Of a DNA stretch of 64,000 bases, positions 34,490 to 41,596 are shown piece by piece. The translations under genes were made by a program, and so were the position numbers. The notes under the pieces were generated by a model, which did not search any database, was not told where the DNA came from, and worked only from the letters and a program-made list of their open reading frames with translations. Origin of the DNA: Collinsella sp. (GTDB taxonomy: Bacteria > Actinomycetota > Coriobacteriia > Coriobacteriales > Coriobacteriaceae); NCBI GenBank assembly GCA_019414245.1, contig DXMK01000015.1, forward strand, positions 107,283 to 171,282, given 5' to 3'. Numbering within the stretch: position 1 is the stretch's first letter; each line of letters begins with the position of its first letter.

Positions 34490-35220
34490 AGCTGCTCCAT
34501 TTCCTTGTAATCAACAAACCCCTTAAAGGCAAAGAAATCGCGCTGCGTGGTCACCTTAATATTATCCGCAGGCCCCTCAACCGTATGGGCTTTGTGTCCA
34601 TAGTGCGCCATAAGCGAGATTGAATCGATGAAATCATGTCTGCCCTCCTTGCGTGCGCGGAGGTGCTCGGCATAAATATCGTTAAACTTGAAGCCTTGGG
34701 GAGCACGCGCAAGCTTGCAACGGGAACGGTCGACGACACGTTCCACCACGCCATCCTCCTCCTCGATAATCGTTTCAGGAGAAGGAGCAACCGTTGCGGT
34801 GGGACCATACTGGCAAACAGAATCGACACACGCGGTGATAGTCTGCTCATCAATAAGCGGTCGAACGCCGTCATGAATCAAAACAATAGAGTCCTCATCC
34901 GTTACGCCAAGCCGATTAAGCTCAGAAAGACCATTAAAGATGGAATCCTGACCCGTCTCGCCACCTGGAACAATCGACAAGACCTTGGAGTAGTGAGCGG
35001 CCTCGACTATTTCACGCATATGGTCCATACCCGAGGCAACACACACGACAACGACGCCGGCAACCATGGGATGCTTTTCAAAATGGTCGATGGTATGGGC
35101 GATAATGGATTTGCCCCCCAATTCCAAAAACTGTTTAGGGACCTTCGCGCCTCGCATGCGCGATCCAACACCGCCGGCAAAAATAACAACAAAGACGCTA
35201 TTATGAAATGAGCTAGTCAT
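34477..35220 (-). CDS. IspD/TarI-family cytidylyltransferase
   Basis: 247 residues. Seen: FAGGVGSRM at 14-22 with Lys at 29-ish (KQFLELGGKSI), HDGVRPL and a C-terminal GPADNIKVTT motif; all are family hallmarks. Either IspD or TarI by fold, but its location in a sugar locus, next to an SDR enzyme and two LicD proteins, favours an alditol- or similar phosphate as substrate. A CDP-linked product would be a natural donor for LicD enzymes (inference). A GT2 gene overlaps its start by eight bases. Confidence 0.85.
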   Translation of the reverse strand: MTSSFHNSVFVVIFAGGVGSRMRGAKVPKQFLELGGKSIIAHTIDHFEKHPMVAGVVVVCVASGMDHMREIVEAAHYSKVLSIVPGGETGQDSIFNGLSELNRLGVTDEDSIVLIHDGVRPLIDEQTITACVDSVCQYGPTATVAPSPETIIEEEDGVVERVVDRSRCKLARAPQGFKFNDIYAEHLRARKEGRHDFIDSISLMAHYGHKAHTVEGPADNIKVTTQRDFFAFKGFVDYKEMEQLWPL

Positions 35221-36202
35221 TACTTATGTAACCACCTAATAAAAGAACAAATAACTGTGTCAAACTACCGTAAATCCCAACATCTCTAAGCAGCGAATAC
35301 CTCGATATCAACTTTATTTTATCTAAAATACGGCATGAGCCAAAACTAGAAAGCTGTCGTAGATCATCGAAATAGGAGCAACGGACAGGAAGCGTCGAAT
35401 CAAGAAGCGCTTTAGCACGCAAGGCAAATAAACTCTCTTTGCTATATGCATTCCTAATGGAACCTGGAGTCAGAAAACGTTTTAAACCGTTGGCAAGCTT
35501 TTCGAAAAGATTTAATGTAGCATCTGCACCTACAACATTATTTTCATGTTGACGATAAAGCAGTGTCTTTCTTTTCAAAAATCCGATGTGCCCACAAGCC
35601 ATAGTTGTAACCGCAAGCCAATGATCATGATAAGCAAAAGCATCTGGGATGGGAGAACTCAAAGCGTTTAGCACCGCACAGCGGTTGACCATCACAGTAC
35701 AACCCTGAACAACATTAGAAACAAGAAGCTGAGGAAGAGAAACGGAACCGGGTTTGAAAGAAAGCCCCTGAACAAAAGAATGCTTGATTACAGATAGTGA
35801 AGAATCGACAACTATAGCATCTGTAAAAACCAAAAGAGGAACTGATTGTCCGAACAACGATTCAAGCTGATTCATTTTTTTTAATGTTAGTTCAACTTTA
35901 TCGGGTAACCAGAAATCGTCTTGATCGCACAACATCACATAGGGAGAAGAGGAAGAGGCTAGAAGATACATAAAGTTCTTGGTAGCAGAATGAAACGGAT
36001 TCAGTGCCGAAACGTTACAGATCCTTGAATCAAGACCACAATACTTGTTGATAAGCGCAATTGTGTCATCGGAAGACCCGTCATCAGAAACGAGCAGACG
36101 CCATTCATTAAAAGATTGAGAGCGAATAGAGTCGATTTGTTGAGCCAAATATTCGCCGCCATTATAAGTAGCCATGCAAATATCAATCAATGTAGCACCC
36201 AT
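35213..36202 (-). CDS. GT2 glycosyltransferase, rhamnosyltransferase-like
   Basis: 329 residues, resembles the enzyme at 32500: ICMATYNGGEYLAQQIDSI, SDDGSSDDT, CDQDDFW and VVQGCTVMVN. AGGA lies five bases before ATG 36202. A/T-rich. The two are probably paralogues adding the same or similar sugars at different points of the repeat unit. Confidence 0.85.
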   Translation of the reverse strand: MGATLIDICMATYNGGEYLAQQIDSIRSQSFNEWRLLVSDDGSSDDTIALINKYCGLDSRICNVSALNPFHSATKNFMYLLASSSSPYVMLCDQDDFWLPDKVELTLKKMNQLESLFGQSVPLLVFTDAIVVDSSLSVIKHSFVQGLSFKPGSVSLPQLLVSNVVQGCTVMVNRCAVLNALSSPIPDAFAYHDHWLAVTTMACGHIGFLKRKTLLYRQHENNVVGADATLNLFEKLANGLKRFLTPGSIRNAYSKESLFALRAKALLDSTLPVRCSYFDDLRQLSSFGSCRILDKIKLISRYSLLRDVGIYGSLTQLFVLLLGGYISND

Positions 36203-36220
36203 ATAGTTCCTAGATGACGT

Positions 36221-37282
36221 TTAGACAATACTTCGAAGCAGATAATAAAAAGTGCAAAGTTTAATAAACCTATTCTCAAGTAAATAAAATGCGATTTTTT
36301 TGACGATGGGACATTTTTGACCTTTATAAATATCGAGCATTTCTTTAAAAAAGGTAGATTGACTGACTTCGAAAACAGCGTTTGCAGTCAATCCGAATTT
36401 TTTAGAAGAAGCAATAGAACGTAATATATGGTCAGTAGACATCAAAAAACACAATGCTTGTCCAAATCTATCGTCATTACAGAAACAATATTTAAGAGAA
36501 ATTTGCTCCTCAATAAATACAATCTGTTTAAAATGATCAACCGATAACAAACGTTCAGTTGTTGAATTGCTATTAATTCTATAATAATAAATAGGTTTGT
36601 TATGCAAGTAAAAAGATTGTGCTTTGGAGATTATATTAGAAAATTCAAATCTATCCTCATTGATAACAAGATTTACTTCGTCAAAATCAGAAAAAAGAGG
36701 ACGTCTAATAGCTTTGCTTGCAAGATTATTTAGTTTATAGGAATTAATAAAAGCAAATGTAATATCTTTTTTATCAATGAACCCATTGCCCTGTGAAAAC
36801 ACAGCCGAATAATTAATAAAATGGTCGAGAGAATTTAAATCTCTAGTCATATTAAACATAATAACGTCAGGCGAAGAGCATTCAACGATACGCCTTAAAT
36901 CCAAAAGGGCATGATTGGAAATAAGAGTATCATCTGCATCAATGCAAATGACATACTCACCGCACGCTGCATTAATTGCACGCCTTCTAGATGAAAAAGG
37001 ACCGAGTCTATGATCGTTTTTAAGATATAGAAGTTGGTCAGCCGGAATTAACGGTTGATTGCTTAGATAATCAACCAATCCATCGCTAGAGCAATCGTCA
37101 ACGAGAATTAGTTCCCAAGAGTTATCGAGCTGCGACTTCAAGCTTAAGAATAAATCAGGTAAATATTTTTTACAGTTATAAATAGGCGTGCATATCGAGA
37201 ACAGCGGAGACCGGTTCTCAGCAATAAGCTCCTGATTACCCATTAATGATACAACCCGTCTTAAAAATGTAATATCGTTCAT
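36221..37282 (-). CDS. GT2 family glycosyltransferase
   Basis: About 353 residues from ATG 37282. Seen: FSICTPIYNCKKYL, VDDCSSDG, IDADDTL metal site, and a long Phe/Ile-rich helical tail. Very A/T-rich. No ribosome-binding site decides the start: TTG 37306 and ATG 37243 are possible. Donor unknown. Confidence 0.8.
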   Translation of the reverse strand: MNDITFLRRVVSLMGNQELIAENRSPLFSICTPIYNCKKYLPDLFLSLKSQLDNSWELILVDDCSSDGLVDYLSNQPLIPADQLLYLKNDHRLGPFSSRRRAINAACGEYVICIDADDTLISNHALLDLRRIVECSSPDVIMFNMTRDLNSLDHFINYSAVFSQGNGFIDKKDITFAFINSYKLNNLASKAIRRPLFSDFDEVNLVINEDRFEFSNIISKAQSFYLHNKPIYYYRINSNSTTERLLSVDHFKQIVFIEEQISLKYCFCNDDRFGQALCFLMSTDHILRSIASSKKFGLTANAVFEVSQSTFFKEMLDIYKGQKCPIVKKIAFYLLENRFIKLCTFYYLLRSIV

Positions 37283-37334
37283 ATAATTGCCGACAACAAA
37301 CTTCAACTTAGAAATTCACTATTGGCAAGAGAGG

Positions 37335-38432
37335 CTATCGACTAGACGCCAAGACAGAAACAATACGCTTTGAGGCAAAGCCATCTCCGAAAGGATTGCA
37401 AGCTTGACTCATCGATAAATAAGCCTTCCGGTCCGACAAAAGTCTCGAAAATTCGTTATAAATGACGTTTTCATTTGTTCCGACAAGTTTGAGAGTGCCA
37501 GCTTCGACGCCTTCAGGTCTCTCTGTAGTATCCCTCATAACGAGAACTGGTTTACCCAGACCAGGAGCCTCTTCTTGAATACCACCGGAATCCGTCAGTA
37601 TCAAATAACTTGCTGACATAAAATTATGAAAATCAAGGACTTCAAGAGGGTCAATAATATGGAGGCGATCAAAACCATCGAGCTCCTCATGAGCGGCTTT
37701 TCGAACATGGGGGTTCATATGAATTGGATAAATCGCTTTTGTGTCTGGATGCTCCTCCATCACTCTACGAATTGCACGGAACATGTGATGCATAGGTGCA
37801 CCTAAATTCTCACGACGATGAGCTGTAATAAGAATCAGACGACTATCTTTTGCCCAATCAAGCTCAGGATGTGAATAACCTGAGCGAACAGTTGTGCGAA
37901 GTGCATCGATACCGGTATTACCGGTAACCCAAATTTTAGAGCCAGGCTTTCCCTCGTTAATTAAATTATCTTTAGCGGTGGAAGTGGGAGCAAAATAATA
38001 ATCCGTAATGATATCAACGGCTTGTCTATTAAATTCTTCAGGCCAGGGGCTGCTTATATTATAAGTACGAAGCCCCGCCTCAACATGACCAACCGGAATA
38101 TGAAGATAGAAGCAAGCCAGAGCAGCAGCAAATGAAGTGCTGGTATCGCCGTGCACAAGAACAATATCCGGGTGCTCAGCTACCAGAACATCCTTAATCT
38201 TGAGAAGAACGTCGCAGGTAACGTCAAATAAAGATTGACCAGGTTTCATAATAGCTAAATCGTAATCAGGAACCACTTGAAATACTTTCAAAACCTGATC
38301 AAGCATTTCGCGATGTTGACCGGTCACCGTTACAACTGTGTCAAAGCGATCAGAATTGGATTTAAGCTCATTAACAAGAGGACACATTTTTATGGCTTCG
38401 GGACGCGTACCAAAAACTAACATCACTTTCAT
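37335..38432 (-). CDS. wecB: UDP-N-acetylglucosamine 2-epimerase (non-hydrolysing)
   Basis: Makes UDP-ManNAc from UDP-GlcNAc. Seen: 365 residues, FGTRPEAIKMCPL at the start, TGQHREML, HGDTSTSFA, HVEAGLRT, TAHRREN and SGGIQEEAP with the UDP-binding residues. Full length. AAGGGG lies upstream of ATG 38432, which overlaps the flippase stop by four bases. No WecC-type dehydrogenase is seen, so the product is probably ManNAc itself, used by one of the transferases nearby. Confidence 0.94.
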   Translation of the reverse strand: MKVMLVFGTRPEAIKMCPLVNELKSNSDRFDTVVTVTGQHREMLDQVLKVFQVVPDYDLAIMKPGQSLFDVTCDVLLKIKDVLVAEHPDIVLVHGDTSTSFAAALACFYLHIPVGHVEAGLRTYNISSPWPEEFNRQAVDIITDYYFAPTSTAKDNLINEGKPGSKIWVTGNTGIDALRTTVRSGYSHPELDWAKDSRLILITAHRRENLGAPMHHMFRAIRRVMEEHPDTKAIYPIHMNPHVRKAAHEELDGFDRLHIIDPLEVLDFHNFMSASYLILTDSGGIQEEAPGLGKPVLVMRDTTERPEGVEAGTLKLVGTNENVIYNEFSRLLSDRKAYLSMSQACNPFGDGFASKRIVSVLASSR

Positions 38433-39973
38433 TTTTGCAATCCCCTTCTAGCTAAAGAAATTAATAGCTGCTTTAAAAAATCAAATGAATCGTCTTTGTG
38501 AAATACCAGGCAGAAATATAAATTAATGATCGCCAGAGAAAGAACCGTCTCAAACAAAAAGGACATAATTGAAATTGAAAAGTATGAAAACAGGCTGTTT
38601 AACAGAATGCAAGGAAATAAAGAAATTATAAACCAGAAGACATAGCATTTAAAATAGTCTGCCGGAGAAGTATGGAATAGGTATTTATATAGAATAACAC
38701 CCTCTCTCCAAGCACTTGTAAGAAGTGTACTCACAAACGTTCCAATAAACACGCCGACAATTCCAAGATGAATAACTCCAACAATAGAAATAACAAGATT
38801 TAAAACAGCCTGAATTAATGGACGCAATTTGTCCTTCACAAATAGACCGGAAGCATTAACAAAACATACGTTAATGATTCGAGATGAGTTCCAGAAAAAA
38901 TGGATAGATAGAACTATGGTCACGGATTGATCTAACAAATAGTCAGAACCCAGCCAAAGAGTAATGAAATTATTAATCAATAGATAAAAGCAGGCCGCAC
39001 AAAGCGATGCTGCCCATATATTAATAAACCTCAACTTTTTATAGAGAGACAACTTCTCATCATCGACAGCATCAATCAAAGCATTGCCAATTGTTGGGAC
39101 AAAACTACCAAATATTTTATTAAGGAATAAATCAAGGGCAGAGGATATCAGCTGATAATTCGAGTAAAGACCGACCGTAGTGACACCAATAAAGGTAGAC
39201 AAAATAATGCTATCAGTGCTATTGAGAACAACACCACCGACTTTATGACACATCAATGCGCCTGTATCCTTTAGAATTCGAATACACTTTGATTTGGACA
39301 ACTTAGCATTCGATTGAGAGACAATAGAAGGATATTGGCGAGAAGAGCATACGGACAAAAAGTAATTATAAAGTATGCCAATGCAGATTCCCACAGTTAA
39401 AACTAAAGTATAGTTAGCAGAAATCAACAATATAGCTATTTTTATAAGATTTGACAGAATGTTATAGATACAGTTTGCAGAAGAAATTAAATAACCCTTC
39501 TGATCGGCATTAAGAAGAGATTGCCTATAAACGCAAAAATAACTTGAAGCACTCTGAATAACGAAAAGCCAATAGACAAGATTTAGATTAACATCTGAAG
39601 GAATATTTCCAGGATCAGCAATTACCGAGTCAATAAACGGGTAGAAAACTCCGCCTAAAACAAGAGTAAGAATTCCGATAATTGAATATACGGTTTTGTA
39701 AAAATTTAGTAGCTCCGCACAGGATTTATCATCACCATCTTTTATAGGTCCATACATATTAAAAGCGATTACGGAACCGATACCAAGTTCTGTAAGCGAA
39801 AAAACTTGCAATATATTTGTAAATAGCGAAGAAATACCAAGATAGCTCGCATTTAAGACATAGAGAAAAACAGTTCTAAAAATGAACGAACCTAAATAAT
39901 TGGCAAGCTGCTCACCAACACCTGCAATAGATGCAAGAATTGCATTTTTAGCTCTAGAGTTACTATTTGCCAT
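38429..39973 (-). CDS. Polysaccharide flippase (Wzx/MATE-like)
   Basis: 514 residues with about 12-14 hydrophobic helices and the early block SFIFRTVFLYVLNASYLGISSLF characteristic in pattern of the PST/Wzx exporter family. It would flip an undecaprenyl-linked repeat unit across the membrane. Very A/T-rich (21 of 60 G+C at 39721-39780). It gives the locus a second export route besides the ABC pair at 15756-17381. No sure Wzy polymerase is seen. Confidence 0.88.
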   Translation of the reverse strand: MANSNSRAKNAILASIAGVGEQLANYLGSFIFRTVFLYVLNASYLGISSLFTNILQVFSLTELGIGSVIAFNMYGPIKDGDDKSCAELLNFYKTVYSIIGILTLVLGGVFYPFIDSVIADPGNIPSDVNLNLVYWLFVIQSASSYFCVYRQSLLNADQKGYLISSANCIYNILSNLIKIAILLISANYTLVLTVGICIGILYNYFLSVCSSRQYPSIVSQSNAKLSKSKCIRILKDTGALMCHKVGGVVLNSTDSIILSTFIGVTTVGLYSNYQLISSALDLFLNKIFGSFVPTIGNALIDAVDDEKLSLYKKLRFINIWAASLCAACFYLLINNFITLWLGSDYLLDQSVTIVLSIHFFWNSSRIINVCFVNASGLFVKDKLRPLIQAVLNLVISIVGVIHLGIVGVFIGTFVSTLLTSAWREGVILYKYLFHTSPADYFKCYVFWFIISLFPCILLNSLFSYFSISIMSFLFETVLSLAIINLYFCLVFHKDDSFDFLKQLLISLARRGLQK

Positions 39974-39992
39974 AAAATATTAGCCTATCAAA

Positions 39993-41567
39993 TTAATTAA
40001 AAGGATGTCGAAAATGCGAATAAAGCTTCCTCAATTTCTCCTTTTGATGATATCTAGAAAGCTCATTTTTTTGCGAGTGAACTAAGTTCATATCCCTTTC
40101 ATATAGAAACTGAAATCCCATTGCTGAGAATTCAGTAATAGCTTCTTGCATCTTAGTTAGATTTGAAAAATTCATAGAAAGGGCACCGTCAGCCTGGCCA
40201 TAGCGCATCGCAAGCGCGGGATCAGAGCCCCAAACACGATGGTCGTTGAAGGGGTGAGGGGGAACATAAGTCATTATCCCGTGTTCAGCTGCTTTTAAAG
40301 ATAGCGTCATATCCTCAGCAACAATTTTATAGTTCTGGAGTGCTTCTGTTCCCTCAAACATATAGTCGAGTGTAAACTTTGGCAAAAACCAGGAGTGGCC
40401 AACAAAATCGACTTGCATAGTCCTTTTATTAGGTTCTGCCCATCCAACCCGGTAGTACTTTGATTTATCGAGTGGGTAACCAGCAGGATCCTGAAGAACA
40501 ACGCCAATCGCACCGTAAATTCCAACTTGATTCATCATGGCAAAATGGCAGCTTTCCAGCCAACAATCACCAGGAATGGTATCGTCATCAAATAGGCAAA
40601 CATAGTCGTTTTTACAGGAGCGAGCATAATTGAAACGCTCCCACACACCCCTATTAGACTTCTCAATTCGCACATCATCAAAATAGCCAAGAACTGTTTT
40701 TTCAAAATTAATCGAATAATAACTGTCTATGCCATCCTGAAACAGAATAATTTCTGAAGGTTTTAATGTTTGTTTTTCTAGGGCAGCAAGCTGCTTCTCT
40801 AAAGCATCAGGTTTTTTATAAGAGGTAAGAACAACAGATACATTAAAACTAACCTTGTCTGGACGAAACATCCAACAGTTGCGCTTAGCATAAATAGTGT
40901 TGGGATTTGAATAAGGCCTCGTATCAGAACCATGGATATAGGCATCAATTGAGGAACCGAAATCGACATAACAATTATTTGGATTGTTTTTATACAATTC
41001 ATAAATAATTGGTTCAGCCATAGGACCAGCGGAAACGACATACAGCAGATTCTCTCGATCACCAAAATCCCGAATAATTTGAGAGACCAGTTTGCCACAT
41101 TCAGTTTCCCAGTAATTGATGCAATCATCGCCAACTGGATAGTACTTAAGAACATTCAAATTGCCAATTGTATTAAACTGGCCAGCTTGATTTGCAATTA
41201 CAACGGCATCACGGGTCAGTCTTTTAAAATCTCTTTTAAAAGACTGATAATTAGAATTAACGAATAGGTTAGCAAATGTAATATTTTTACTTTTAATATG
41301 CGTTGAATACCAGTAGTAGGCGGGACGATCGCAGCAGGGGCAAGAGATGCCATAAAAAACATTATCGTTATCTAGAGTAAGCGTGTTCTTTAATGCGGTA
41401 GCCAAAGGCGAGTCGCCCTCTGACGACCATCCTTCTTGAGCTACAACCTTTTCACCGGTCATGATCGCTCTTTCACCATCACCATAGCGCAAAACCGTAA
41501 TATTATCGCCATTGGCAATGCGAGAAAAAATACGCTCATACTCGTCTTTAAGAAAAATTTTCTCCAC
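39993..41567 (-). CDS. Two-domain glycosyltransferase: GT-D plus GT2
   Basis: 524 residues. N-terminal ~235 residues match the GT-D fold (DUF1792 type) with RYGDGE at 27-32, the metal-binding DGE motif, and SAGPMAEPI. The C-terminal part from about 243 is GT2: VVLTSYKKPDAL, FQDGID and FDDDT metal site, plus a WFLPKF segment. So one protein may add two sugars in succession. GT-D enzymes are known from serine-rich glycoprotein glycosylation, but domain fusions in capsule loci also occur. Start GTG 41567 has AAGAAGG six bases upstream. Confidence 0.82.
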   Translation of the reverse strand: MEKIFLKDEYERIFSRIANGDNITVLRYGDGERAIMTGEKVVAQEGWSSEGDSPLATALKNTLTLDNDNVFYGISCPCCDRPAYYWYSTHIKSKNITFANLFVNSNYQSFKRDFKRLTRDAVVIANQAGQFNTIGNLNVLKYYPVGDDCINYWETECGKLVSQIIRDFGDRENLLYVVSAGPMAEPIIYELYKNNPNNCYVDFGSSIDAYIHGSDTRPYSNPNTIYAKRNCWMFRPDKVSFNVSVVLTSYKKPDALEKQLAALEKQTLKPSEIILFQDGIDSYYSINFEKTVLGYFDDVRIEKSNRGVWERFNYARSCKNDYVCLFDDDTIPGDCWLESCHFAMMNQVGIYGAIGVVLQDPAGYPLDKSKYYRVGWAEPNKRTMQVDFVGHSWFLPKFTLDYMFEGTEALQNYKIVAEDMTLSLKAAEHGIMTYVPPHPFNDHRVWGSDPALAMRYGQADGALSMNFSNLTKMQEAITEFSAMGFQFLYERDMNLVHSQKNELSRYHQKEKLRKLYSHFRHPFN

Positions 41568-41596
41568 TGTATACCTTCTTAAACTATATCTATCAA

